Below, in pieces: positions 21,899 to 33,312 of a DNA stretch of 64,000 nt. Under the pieces are notes generated by a model that was not told the origin of the DNA, did not search any database, and was given only the letters and a program-made list of their open reading frames with translations. Each line of letters opens with the position of its first letter. Within the stretch, counting starts at the first letter, position 1. A program made the translations under genes and the position numbers. Source of the stretch: Macrostomum hystrix (lineage: Eukaryota > Platyhelminthes > Macrostomidae). The stretch is from NCBI GenBank assembly GCA_950097015.1, contig CATNEN010000038.1:3493501-3557500 (forward strand), given 5' to 3'.

Positions 21899-24800
21899 CA
21901 ACCAGGGGGTCAGGGATTTCTTGAAACTCCTCGCGCCGAAGCCATCTCCAAGCAGTTAGACGCTGCTATGGAAGCCGCTACTAGTCAGGTACGAGTAATT
22001 TAAATTTTTTTGAAGAATCCGATCAACTTATCAAGAATTCCAGGAAATCTCTCCCGCCATCCAAGAATAATCGTTTAATTCTAAGAAAAAATATATTTGG
22101 ATATCCAAGAAACCGTTGTGGAATTCCAGGAAATCCATCTCGCTATCCAAGAAACAATCGTTGAATTCCAGGAAATCAAGCCTACTAATTTTATGAAACT
22201 GTTAAGATTTGCTGGAAACCTGCCAATCTGGGAAGGTGACATGTCTTGAATAATCAGCTCGCCCCCGACCTAATGTCGTTAATCCGCAGGTGCTGAGTCA
22301 GCAGCTGGCTCTGGACGAGAAGAATCGCACCGTCGAAAGTCTTCAACGAGCTCTGCAGCAGCAGCGCGAATTAACTGTGCGTCACGTGCGCGAAACGGAG
22401 CGTCAGCTGACCAAACAATTGGAGATGCAGCGAGCCGAGTACGAGGCCACTGTGCAGCGGAACTACACTTTAATTGATCAGCTGATCGATGAAAAAAAGG
22501 TAATCCTATAAAATCAGTGCTGTTTGCTGGAGGGTTGTGGACACTGTCATATAATTTGGTAACTTTCATGTAGATCCGCAGCCAGCGATGAGGCAATTCT
22601 GCCCATTCCGCTGACTCCTGAGCACACACGCACACAGATAATGTATTCAGGCCTAGTAACACTCTGGTGTGTCTGGCGGTGACAATAACAATGGCACATC
22701 GTTTAGTGACACTAGACCCGCAGCCAGTGAGGAGGCAATTCTGCCCATTTCGCTGACTCCTGAGCACACACATCACACAGATACTGTATGCAGTCAAACG
22801 CTCAGGTGTGTACATCTGCCCTGACTTTCTCATCGTCAGGCAGTTTACACTTCACTGTGCCTTGGAGGTTGGCCCTCAAGGGCGTAAATTGCACGACAAG
22901 CCCCCAAGCCTTCTGTCCGCGGCTGCGCCCTAAATGAATGTTGCCTCGCCGTAGAATCGAACTTAGGGACCGTGGTACGAGAAGCAAACCCGTTAACCGC
23001 TCTGCCACCGACCCCCCTGGCGGTGACAATGAGTTAATTATATCCTAAGCTGCCTACTTGAACAGTAGAAAAACCACGGTGGATATTTGGAATACCCACA
23101 TTTTCTTCCTTCTGTATCTCCTAAATTATGGATCCAATCGCGATGAGAATCCAGAGCACCGAACTGTTCCGCTCTATTCGATTAAACAAATTCCTGAATC
23201 ACAAAATATCGGCATAGTTGAATTAATCAATGAATCTCATCGGGGTGTCTCGTGGCAAAACCACCAATATAGGCATAATTTTTCTGATCACATAATTCCA
23301 TCCCGTAATCTTGTCGGCATAGTTAACTATTTTGGATTGATTAAATTATTAAGTGTTTCATTTTCTAACCAATATGGATTCGTCAAAGAGGGCAATGTTA
23401 GTTGTCCTTGCCACCAGGTTCTCCGACAGGAATCGCTGAATATCTCGACGGCTTAGTTAGTTCGTGGTCTTTCTACTGCTAAAGTAGGGTTAATTCGTAC
23501 TGTTATCGACATAATTGCACGGCCTCATTAATTTGGTTTCCTGCGCAACACAGGTGCTTCAGGAGAAGTGCGAGTCAATGCTGCAGGAGTTGAAGTCGTT
23601 GCGCAAGCAGACCGACGACAAGCTGCGACACGCCGAAGAGCGTCACGCGGCCGAGCTGACGAGGGTCAAGGAGCTCCACACTGCCGCCGAGAAGCTGCGA
23701 CGCGAAAAATGGGAGGCTGAGAAAACTAAAAAAATTAAGGAGCTCACCGTGAAAGGCTTGGAGCCCGAAATTCAAGCCATGGTCGCCCGGCACAAGCAGG
23801 AGATGCAGCGGCTCAGGACGCAGCACGAGGCCGACCTCCTGGCTGCCGACGAGAGAGCGGGGCAAAGGTCAGCAGTTAGCGAGTCCTTTCAGATATTCAA
23901 TTTAGATTTTATTAATACTTTTGTGGGTGTGTAGCTTCCAGGTTGGATTTTTTGTGAGTGTGTAGCTTCCAGGTTGGATTTTTTGTGAGTGTGTAGCTTC
24001 CAGGATGGGTTTTTTGTGAGTATGTAGCTTCCGGGATGGGTTTTTTGTGAGTGTGTAGCTTCCAGGTTGGATTTTTTGTGAGTGTGTAGCTTCCAGGATG
24101 GGTTTTTTGTGAGTATGTAGCTTCCGGGATGGGTTTTTTGTGAGTATGTAGCTTCCAGGATGGGATTTTGTGGGTGTGTAGCTTCCGGGATGGGTTTTTT
24201 GTGAGTGTGTAGCTTCCGGGATGGGTTTTTTGTGAGTGTGTAGCTTCTGGGATGGGTTTTTTGTGAGTGTGTAGCTTCCAGGATGGGTTTTTTGTGAGTG
24301 TGTGGCTTCCAGGATGGGTTTTTTGTGAGTGTGTGGCTTCCAGGATGGGTTTTTTGTGAGTGTGTAGCTTCCAGGATGGGTTTTTTGTGAGTGTGTGGCT
24401 TCCAGGATGGGTTTTTTTGTGAGTGTGTAGCTTCCAGGATGGGTTTTTTGTGAGTGTGTAGCTTCCAGGATAGGATTTGTGTAGCTTCCTGGATGGGATT
24501 TTGTGGGTGTGTAGATTCCAGGATGGGATTTTGTGGGTGTGTGGCTTCCAGGATTGGATTTTGTGGGTGTATAGATTACAGGATGGGATTTTGTGGGTGT
24601 GTAGCTTCCAGGATGGGATTTTGTGGTTGTGTAGCTTCCAGGATGGGATTTTGTAGGTGTGTAGTTTCCATTCGTGGCATGTTAGAGCAATAGACTCAAG
24701 ATGAGATTTACACTCAAGTGATTCAGCTGAGCTCATCCAATTCAAATCGAGTCAATCCTGTCGTCAATGCCCTCAGGTATGTCCGCCTAACCGAGGAGCT

Positions 24801-26873
24801 GCGCGACCAGCTGGCCCAGGAGAAGGACGCCGCCTGCGCCAGGGAGCGAGAAGCGGCCAGGCAGCGCTACGAGTCCCAGCTAGAAGCCGAGACGCAGGCC
24901 CTGGAGGCGCAGAGGAAGCGAATGTACGCCGAGGTTCAGGAGGAGAAGGACCGGCTGGCTGACACGGCAGCCAGGCAACGCCAGGAATTGGACAGGCTGA
25001 GGGCCGAGCTGGCTGAAACTCACACAAGATCGGCTGACACTATGAAGAGCGAGTTTGTGCAGGCAAGGGAAGAGCAGGTGAGATATTGAACTTGATCATT
25101 TTAACACTGCTTATAGCCCTTTAATATACCACAGTTTGTCAGTTTTTAGTCTGCTCATTTTGATCGCAGCTCACTGATTGGTCAGTTACCCAGTTAGTTA
25201 CAGCTGACTGATTGGCTAGTTTGGCGCAGCTCACTGATTGGCTAGTTTGTCGCAGCTCACTGATTGGCTAGTTAAGCGCTGCTCACTGATTGACCAGTTA
25301 GTTACAGCTCACTGATTGGCTAGTTTGTCGCAGCTCACTGATTGGCTAGTTAGTCCCGGCTCACTGATTGGCTAGGTAGTCGCAGCTCACTGATTGGCCA
25401 GTTCGTCTTACATAATACTTACTGTTCATACATATAGTAATGTTTGAAGCCAGCTTGTTAAAATAATTCTTCCATTATCCACGAAAAGGATCGTCGGCAC
25501 GAGCAGGAGATGCGCAGCCTTCGCGAAGCTCTGGCCGCCGAGAAGCAGGTATTCGAGCAGAACCTGCTTCGTCGCCAAGAGAGCGCACTGGTGCAGAGGG
25601 AGCGCGAGCTCAAAGAGCAGCTGCGCCGGGAGCGCGACAAAGAGATCGAGCTGGTGCTGCAGCGCCTGGAGGAGGACACCAGCTCGGCCAAGGAGGAGGC
25701 CGAACGTTCGGCGGCGTCGCGCGTTGCCAGACTTAAAGAGAAATTCGCCGGCGAGGTGGCCGAGCTGGAGCGCTCGGAGCGGCAGGCCTTGGAAAAGTAC
25801 AACCAGATTAAGGCGCGCAATCTGGAAGTCGAAGGCGAATTGGAACGCCTAAAAGTGCTGATGAAGCAGAAGGAGGTGGAAATTGACGATATCAGAGCTC
25901 TGTACGACAAACTCAATCGAGAGCGAAAGCAGGTGAGGCTTTCTAAACATATCGGCTGCATTCCTAGCCGCTTTATAGATAGCTGCTTAATTTACTTAAT
26001 TTGCTTATCTGTCTTTGTTGTTGCGCCACTCTAACCGCTTTGTTCTCCAACAACTCTGGTTCCTTTTATCTATACCGCTTCATCTAGGCTCTTTGATCTT
26101 GGCCGCTACACCCAAGACACTTTGATCTTGGCTGCTACACCCAAGACACTTTGATCTTGGCCGCTACACCCAAGACACTTTGATCTTGGCCGCTACACCC
26201 AAGACACTTTGATCTTGGTCGCTACACCCAAGACACTTTGATCTTGGCTGCTACACCCAAGACACTTTGATCTTGGCCGCTACACCCAAGACACTTTGAT
26301 CTTGGCTGCTACACCCAAGACACTTTGATCTTGGCCGCTACACCCAAGACACTTTGATCTTGGCCGCTACACCCAAGACACTTTGATCTTGGCCGCTACA
26401 CCCAAGACACTTTGATCTTGGCCGCTACACCAAAGACACTTTGATCTTCATTTGTTATTTATTTCAGCACATTTTTTGTCCCTAAGTGGTATTTCACTGC
26501 TCACCGCATTCCCCAGGTGTCGGAGGTTGTTCGGCAAGAATTCGCCGACCGTCTAGTCTCAGTCGAGGAGGAGAACAAGCGCCTCAAAGCTGAAGCCTCC
26601 GAGACGCGCGCCCGCTGCGCCCAGGATGTCGAGCGAGCCCGCGCCGAGACTCAAGAGGCCAAGCGGGCCTCCGAAGAGGAGATGGAAGAAATTCACCGCC
26701 GTGTTAAGGAGGCCATTCGCAAGAAGGAGGACGTTGTTAACGAACTGCGCCAGCAATACCAGACGGCTGTTAAACGCGCGGAGCATCTCGAACAGCTGTT
26801 GGAGCAGCAGCGGCAGCAGTTGCTGTCTCTCGGCTCCAAGCAGCCAGCTGGCGCAGCCAAGGATAAGCGTTAA
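19336..26873 (+). CDS. CEP131: Centrosomal protein CEP131/AZI1 (first exon missing from model)
   Basis: CEP131 is a centriolar-satellite and basal-body protein needed for ciliogenesis and centrosome stability. Eight exons join in frame: 19336-20037, 20542-20892, 21389-21988, 22290-22499, 23554-23867, 24777-25077, 25489-25932 and 26517-26873. They give 1092 residues, against about 1080 in human. The first recognised exon begins DLSLTG, a motif near the N-terminus of vertebrate CEP131, so only a short start exon is missing. An IQ-like motif AAVRIQRWWRRHRRRR opens exon 2. TADRLAALDSSG, LIDQLIDEKK, KTKKIKELTVKGLEPEIQ, RRERDKEIELVLQRLEED and VKRAEHLEQLLEQQR follow in family order. The C-terminal half is almost entirely coiled coil. 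The N-terminal half is disordered and Gln/Ser/Gly-rich. A candidate AATAAA lies at 27383. Confidence 0.93.
20988..21345 (+). mobile_element. SINE family A in CEP131 intron
   Basis: It starts with a tRNA-like head: A-box-like GTGGCTGAGCG and B-box-like AGCTCGAATCC about 45 bp later. The family body follows (GGCGCAGCCGCGG, GCAATTTACG, CTCCAAGGCGCAGTGAGA, CTGCCTGACGATGGGAAAGT, GTGTGCTCAGGAGTCAGCGG, TGATGTGCCATTGCCCGCAG). The tail is ATTATTATTAATTA. Orientation is the same as the host gene. Confidence 0.85.
22555..22673 (-). mobile_element. SINE family A, 3' fragment
   Basis: A reverse-oriented fragment with GATCCGCAGCCAGCGATGAG, GCAATTCTGCCCATTCCGCT and GACTCCTGAGCACACACGC. It matches the 3' half of family A and stops where the full copy at 22687 and its target duplication begin. 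Confidence 0.75.
22687..23017 (-). mobile_element. SINE family A, full copy with 13-bp target duplication
   Basis: Reverse-oriented, about 331 bp. Its 5' head is at 23017 (GGTCGGTGGCAGAGCGGTTA on the minus strand, an A box). The B-box region reads AAGTTCGATTC, and the 3' end is CATTGTTAT. TGGCGGTGACAAT occurs on both sides (22674-22686 and 23018-23030), the signature of LINE-mediated retroposition. It lies in a CEP131 intron, opposite to the gene. Confidence 0.88.
23930..24675 (+). repeat. 31-bp minisatellite in CEP131 intron 5
   Basis: About 24 copies of a unit containing TGTGTAGCTTCCAGGATGGG followed by a T-run and GTGAG. It starts about 60 bp after the donor at 23868. The last copies are shorter and more diverged. 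Confidence 0.95.
25165..25405 (+). repeat. 26-bp minisatellite in CEP131 intron 6
   Basis: About nine copies of a unit containing GCTCACTGATTGGCTAGTTT then GTCGCA. The copies are moderately diverged. Confidence 0.9.
26088..26445 (+). repeat. 29-bp minisatellite in CEP131 intron 7
   Basis: About 12 copies of a unit containing CTTGGCCGCTACACCCAAGA then CACTTTGAT. The only common variation is GCCGC/GCTGC/GTCGC. Confidence 0.95.
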
Positions 26874-27646
26874 AGAAGCTGTCTGATTAGATGACGAGGC
26901 CTATCTGTGTCTTAGTTACTCTTTACCTTTTTATTCGCACTTTTGGGTGTGTAAAAAATTCGCCCTTTGTCTGAAATGGACCAATTATATCATCTAAGAT
27001 GTAGTTAGCGCCCTTGTGATTATCTGTACGCTGCTGTTGTTTGCCGTCCAACAATCGATTTGATCCGTCCTAAAAGTAATACTTATTGATAAGTTCCATT
27101 TTATTGCTTGAAAGTGTTCCGCGTTGAATCGATCCCTATGAAATTCAGATTTCAGCTGTCTCATGCTAATGCACTTTCTACACTTTCTGTCAATATTTAT
27201 CAACGGGCTGTGCTTGTCTATCTATACTAATAACAACCGTCCATGTTTTGTTTATTTGCTATTCATCTTGTCTTATCACATTTTGCATTCCTTTTTAAAT
27301 GTTTGCTTCTATTAAATTTACTGACCAATTTGCTTATTATTGCCTGAAGTACATTCTGTTATAAATTCTTAACTTTAAAAGTAATAAAAAAGAGTATTAA
27401 TTCTGTAGTTTTTATCTATCTAAATAGCTTCTAAGGGGGGGGGAAATACTATTTTAGCAAGAAATACTATTTAAAAGTGGCTCATTAACTGGTCAGGAAA
27501 AGGAATTGTAAGTTCGTAGGAACTAGCTAAACACTGGCAAAGGTCAACTTTGAAAATTGTTCTAGATTTTATTTCAGATCAAAATCTTTGCTCTGTGATC
27601 TTGCCAAAGTCTGATTAAATTAGCAACATTGTCTCACTGATCAGCG
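26874..27646. other. CEP131 3' flank / ADAP upstream spacer
   Basis: AT-rich, no gene seen. It holds the likely CEP131 polyadenylation signal AATAAA (27383) and a run of nine G at 27435. Just before the ADAP start codon is CTCACTGATCAG, an acceptor-like sequence 2 nt from the ATG. Confidence 0.45.
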
Positions 27647-30600
27647 ATGGCCACCGCCGGTCCAATAACGGCCATTCGCGCCCTAACTGAGCGCGAGGAC
27701 AATGCCCGCTGTGCCGAGTGCTTCGCCAGCCCGACCACCGTGGCTAGCTTGGACACTGGCGGCACTTTCGTGTGCAACGCCTGCGCCATAGCCTATAGGA
27801 AGGCCGGGCTGAGAACTAAATCTATCGAGCGAGATCGATGGCAGGAGTCAGAGGCTGCTGCGATGCAGGTTACTAAAGTGCCATGCTGTGGGATCTGCTG
27901 ATGCTAACACACCAGCTGCAGTGCCATGCTGTGGGGTCAGCTGATGCTAACACACCAGCTGCAGTGCCATGCTGTGGGATCAGCTGATGCTAACACACCA
28001 GCTGCAGTGCCATGCTGTGGGATCTGCTGATGCTAACACACCAGCTGCAGTGCCATGCTGTGGGATCTGCTGATGCTAACACACCAGCTGCAGTGCCATG
28101 CTGTGGGATCTGCTGATGCTAACACACCAGCTGCAGTGCCATGCTGTGGGATCTGCTGATGCTAACACACCAGCTGCAGTGCCATGCTGTGGGATCTGCT
28201 GATGCTAACACACCAGCTGCAGTGCCATGCTGTGGGATCTGCTGATGCTAACACACCAGCTGCAGTGCCATGCTGTGGGATCTGCTGATGCTAACACACC
28301 AGCTGCAGTGCCATGCTGTGGGATCAGCTGATGCTAACACACCAGCTGCAGTGCCATGCTGTGGGATCAGCTGATGCTAACACACCAGCTGCAGTGCCAT
28401 GCTGTGGGATCAGCTGATGCTAACACACCAGCTGCAGTGCCATGCTGTGGGATCAGCTGATGCTAACACACCAGCTGCAGTGCCATGCTGTGGGATCTGC
28501 TGATGCTAACACACCAGCTGCAGTGCCATGCTGTGGGATCTGCTGATGCTAACACACCAGCTGCAGTGCCATGCTGTGGGATCAGCTGATGCTAACACAC
28601 CAGCTGCAGTGCCATGCTGTGGGATCACCTGATGCTAACACACCAGCTGCAGTGCCATGCTGTGGGATCTGCTGATGCTAACACACCAGCTGCAGTGCCA
28701 TGCTGTGGGATCAGCTGATGCTAACACACCAGCTGCAGTGCCATGCTGTGGGATCTGCTGATGCTAACACACCAGCTGCAGTGCCATGCTGTGGGATCTG
28801 CTGATGCTAACACACCAGCTGCAGTGCCATGCTGTGGGATCAGCTGATGCTAACACACCAGCTGCAGTGCCATGCTGTGGGATCTGCTGATGCTAACACA
28901 TTGGCAGTAGGTACAGGTAGCTGCATGTACTCTAGCCCCCACCAATCGTTCCCTGTCTGCCACCAGGGCAACCTGGCCGTGGCTCAGCAGCTCGAGCGCA
29001 ACCTACCAGCCTTCTACCGCCGCCCGAAGCCGCACTCGGATGCCGAAGTGATTCGCCAGCAGTTTGTTCTGGCCAAGTACAAGCGCAAAGAGTTCACGGA
29101 TCCTGCAATGCAGGTGATTGATCAGTTCTTCTAATCAGTGAAGTTTGTTCGTAACGAATGACACAGAAAATAACTACATTTTTATTCGGCTCCGCCAGGT
29201 CGCCTACCATAAACTGGGCGGCGGCGGCTTCACAAAAGAGGGCGCCCTAATGAAACGCCTGAAAGATTCGGAGAAGTACCTGCCCAGACACTTTGAATTG
29301 TCTGAGAAGGACAACTATTTGAGATACTTTGTTAAGGATGGCGCCAGACCCAAGACTACAATCCCTATTGACCAGGTATGGATTTCAATCTACTTTCTAC
29401 CACCTAGACCCTCAGGTTTGGGGTGTAACTCTACCACCCTAATCCTCAGGTTTGGGGTGTAACTCTACCACCCTAATCCTCAGGTTTGGGGTGTCACTCT
29501 ACCACCCTAATCCTCAGGTTTGGGGTGTCACTCTACCACCCTAATCCTCAGGTTTGGGGTGTCACTCTACCACCCTAATCCTCAGGTTTGGGATGTAACT
29601 CTACTACCATAATCCTCAGGTTTGGGATGTAACTCTACTACCCTAATCCTTAGGTTTGGGGTGTAACTCTACCACCCTAATCCTCAGGTTTGGGGTGTAA
29701 CTCTACTACCATAATCCTCAGGTTTGGGATGTAACTCTACTACCATAATCCTCAGGTTTGGGATGTAACTCTACTACCCTAATCCTTAGGTTTGGGGTGT
29801 AACTCTACCACCCTAATCCTCAGGTTTGGGGTGTAACTCTACTACCATAATCCTCAGGTTTGGGATGTAACTCTACTACCCTAATCCTCCGGTTTGGGGT
29901 GTAACTCTATTACCCTAACCATCAGGTTTGGGGTGTCACTCTACCACCCTAATCCTCAGGTTTGGGGTGTCACTCTACCACCCTAATCCTCAGGTTTGGG
30001 ATGTCACTCTACTACCCTAATCCTCAGGTTTGGGGTGTCACTCTACTACCCTAATCCTCAGGTTTGGGGTGTCACTCTACTACCCTAATCCTCAGGTTTG
30101 GGGTGTCACTCTACTACCCTAATCCTCAGGTTTGGAATGTCTATCTCGGTTTGTTTCCTAAAATGAAATTTAGCTAGTAGAGCAACAAATTCTTGTTGGT
30201 CAAAAAGGAATTAAATCTGAAATTTCTCCCCAGGTGAATGTGACCATGCTAGGCACGGCGGTGGATGGCCACTCCAACCTGATGCAGATCATGTTCCCCC
30301 AGGGCGGCAGGACTCGCAGCATCTACGTCTATCACGAGGAGGAGCAGGAGATCATCAACTGGTACAACGCGGTGCGCGGCTGCAAGTTCTATCGGTATCA
30401 GATGTCGCTGCTATCTGCTGACGAACTTCGGCAGCTGACCCTGACCTACGATTTCATCATCTGCGATTGGCTGTGCAAGACTGGGCCGAATCATACGGAG
30501 GCGTGGAAGAGGCGCTGGTGCTTCCTGCTGCGTAGATCGATATTCTACTTTGCTAACTTTATGGAACCGCAGGTGAAATATCGGGTCCTCTTAATGTTTG

Positions 30601-31332
30601 CATTTTTAGTGCGTCTATATTTTGGGGCGGTGAGTGGCAGAGCGGTTAACGCGTTTACCTCTCGCGCTGAAGTCCCCTGAGCTCGATTCCGCTGCGGGGC
30701 GCAGCCGCAGAGAGAGGGCTTGGGGTCTTGTCGTGCAATTTACGGCCTTGAGGGCCAACCTCCAAGGCACAGTGAGAGTGTACTCTGCCTGTCGATGGGA
30801 AAGTCAGGGCAGATGTACACACCTACGTGAGTGTGTGCCTGCGTACATTATCTGTGTGCTTGTGTGCTCAGGAGTCAGCGAAACAGGCAGGCAGAATTGC
30901 CTCCTCGCTGGCTGCGGGTCTAGTGTAACCAAATGATGTGCCATTGCCCATTGCTTATTACTGCAATTATTGTTATTATTAATGTTACTTTATTATAAGT
31001 GTACCTATTTTAAAGCACAGCTTCTCGAAAAGATAAACAAACTCAAAGAAGCCTAGAACTACTAGCTACTTACAACGCTTTCGCAGGCTAAAGGCGAAAT
31101 CTGGCTGGGCGAACGGCCGGCCTTCGCTGTTGAAGCCGGGCCGCCGCCCAACTTCAAGAAGAAGCAAGTTGGCTTCGTGTTCACCCTGCGCACGCCGGAT
31201 AGAGACTACGTCTTCTCGGCTGAGTCGCAAGACTCCTGCAGGCGGTGGGTTCAGGCCATAGACGAAGTGTTGGACTCCCTGCCGACACCGCAAGACTATC
31301 TGTACTCCAAGACTAGGAGCAATTCGGCCTGA
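27647..31332 (+). CDS. ADAP1: ADAP/centaurin-alpha: ArfGAP with dual PH domains
   Basis: ADAP proteins bind PtdIns(3,4,5)P3 at the plasma membrane and act on Arf6. Five phase-0 exons (27647-27868, 28967-29113, 29199-29375, 30234-30572, 31087-31332) give 376 residues, against 374 in human ADAP1. The N-terminal zinc finger has C22, C25, C43, C46 and R51. PH1 starts near GGGFTKEGALMKRL and includes RSIYVYHEEEQEIINWYNAV. PH2 follows WLCKTGPNHTEAWKRRWCFL and ends near SCRRWVQAIDEV. The closing TPQDYLYS resembles the family's PxEY end. The zinc finger is unusual: 17 rather than 16 residues separate C25 from C43, and the usual GIHR is AYR, so GAP activity may be weakened. ADAP1 and ADAP2 cannot be separated here. 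Confidence 0.92.
27875..28905 (+). repeat. 43-bp minisatellite in ADAP intron 1
   Basis: About 24 near-identical copies of a 43-bp unit containing GTGCCATGCTGTGGGATCTG and GCTAACACACCAGCTGCA. GATCTGCTG/GATCAGCTG is the main variant. It fills the intron almost from donor to acceptor. Confidence 0.97.
29400..30135 (+). repeat. 34-bp minisatellite in ADAP intron 3
   Basis: About 21 copies of a 34-bp unit containing CCTAATCCTCAGGTTTGGGG then TGTAACTCTACCA. Each unit contains CTAAT followed by CCTCAG and GT. Confidence 0.95.
30628..30985 (+). mobile_element. SINE family A in ADAP intron 4
   Basis: A well-preserved copy: head GTGAGTGGCAGAGCGGTTAA, B-box-like GAGCTCGATTCC, body GGGGCGCAGCCGCAGAGAGA, CCTCCAAGGCACAGTGAGAG, GTGTGCTCAGGAGTCAGCGA and end GATGTGCCATTGCCCATTGC, then an ATTATTATTAAT tail. 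Same orientation as ADAP. Confidence 0.88.
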
Positions 31333-33312
31333 TTAAATTTCGTTTGACAAAACTGTGTTTCTACTTGCAGTAGTGTAGGCCTATGTTATAACATGAAACC
31401 TGCTAAAGGTGCCGCCACTGGCTGAAGCGTTTAAATGGGCATAAGAGGTACATAGGATGATATTGCACTTTGCCCTAGACCTGTGTTAACTATGTCTGTG
31501 TTAACCAATCTAATATTTAGTTTTTAAGGCTCCGTTTTTTATCTTAGTTTTCTAATCTTTCTAAACAATGGAATCTCTTTGACTCGGAAAACAGGTTTGT
31601 TGCTAGTGGCGACACAAATAAGGAAATAAATTTACGAAACGGCATCTCAAATAAACAATTTTTCTCGTGTTTGCACGTCAAGTTGCCAAAAGTTTTTAAC
31701 AAAAAATTATTATTAAATAATATTTAACTCACTAAAGCTTTGCTAGGTATATCCTGGTACGCCAGGTACGTAGTGTCCTTTTTTACTATTTGTTAACCTA
31801 TTACGTACCCGTGTGCTTAAACTAGATTTTTTTAATCTTAACGATTTTTAATGGACTCTTAAGCAGAAACACCAATACCACTAATAGGTTTGCTACTTTT
31901 ACACTTTTCAGTGTGATAAAAACACAATTGCTTTGTCTTTTAGCCTTATCGTGTCTTCTAATGCGCATAAAATGTTTTTTCGACTTGTTTTTTTTAACTA
32001 TCAAAGTGCTTCCTCACTACTACGAACATCAATTTTAAAAAGCGTTTTGCGCTTATCTTGGTTAGCTAGTAGTTTCTCAAATCTTGAATGCTTGTATATA
32101 ATATATTTGTTTGAAATATCTTTGTTTATTGCTAAATTAGTTTTCTTTTAACTAAATGCCTGTGTACACTGAATTCCGAAATTCGAAGAAAAAATTCCGT
32201 ATTTCAGCTTTTTCTTTGCTTGCCTGTTCAGCTCATTACCTGTCCATTGTGCCGTCAGATTTTACGGGTAATGGTTTTTAGTTGCCTTGAAATATTGTCT
32301 GACACATAGATTGAAAAACATTTGACAATGTTTTTAATCATTTTTAAATGTTCCTGCGTTTGCTTTTTCGAAATTCACTATACGGCCTCAGTGACTAATA
32401 AACATCGTCATTTACACGATACCCAATCATTTTACTCTTTAATGACTATTTAGCATTGTTTTTGCAGTATGAAGATCTTTGAAAGCCTACTTAAGGTCCT
32501 ATCCCATTTTTAGCCGCTTTCATTTTCTTAGAATATTGTCTGAGATATATTTATTCAGCTCTTACACTCATTATCACGTAATTAAGTTTATAATCGATCG
32601 CTTCTGTTTGTTCTTTGCACAATGCCACACTAAAATGTTAATAACTTTTTACCTTGGCTAAAGCGACAATGCTATTTACAATAAATGCTTGCCGATATGA
32701 AATTGTATGAAATGAAGTATTTAACACTTAAGCTTGCATGGTCAACTTTTAATTCATTTTCAAAATCTGAATAGCTCTAGCTATTTTGATCTGCTCAATA
32801 AATCTACATATAACTCACTATATTCAGTACAAATATGAGAGTAACATCTTTGAGTTGCATAATTTAATAGGTTAAATCTTATTTCTGGCAGTTTACAGTT
32901 GACGGGCCGTTATTTCCTTTTGGTTAGATCTAACCACAATTTGTCATCTATATAAATCAGTCTTTACTGAAAGCTTAATTTGTGCTCGACATAGTTAACT
33001 ACTCGTTATTTAATTACGTACTTTGCGGTAATATAATTCGCACATCCTGTTTCATTTGTATGTTGGATAACAATACACATTTATGCGTGAAAGTACCTCA
33101 CCTAACGAGCATTGTTGTGCACGTCTGTTGCGTGCTGCTAATCGATAGTGACACGACAGCACCATTTCAAAATTAGTACTACGTAACTTGTTTGATCATA
33201 GTACAACCGCAAGTTTCCTTCAGTATTGTCTGTCACGTATGATTTTTGTCCGGCAAGCAAATAATATTATAAAGCATCGTTTTTTGACCACTCACTGTCA
33301 AATTAAAAAAGT
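31333..33312. other. AT-rich intergenic DNA between ADAP and cyclophilin
   Basis: No gene is recognised. AATAAA at 31625 and 31650 are candidate ADAP polyadenylation signals. The remainder is AT-rich unique sequence. Confidence 0.45.

Noticed and set aside
23912-24745. Minus-strand frame of 277 codons (LHTHKIPSWK repeats)
   Set aside because: It is the antisense of the 31-bp minisatellite in a CEP131 intron.
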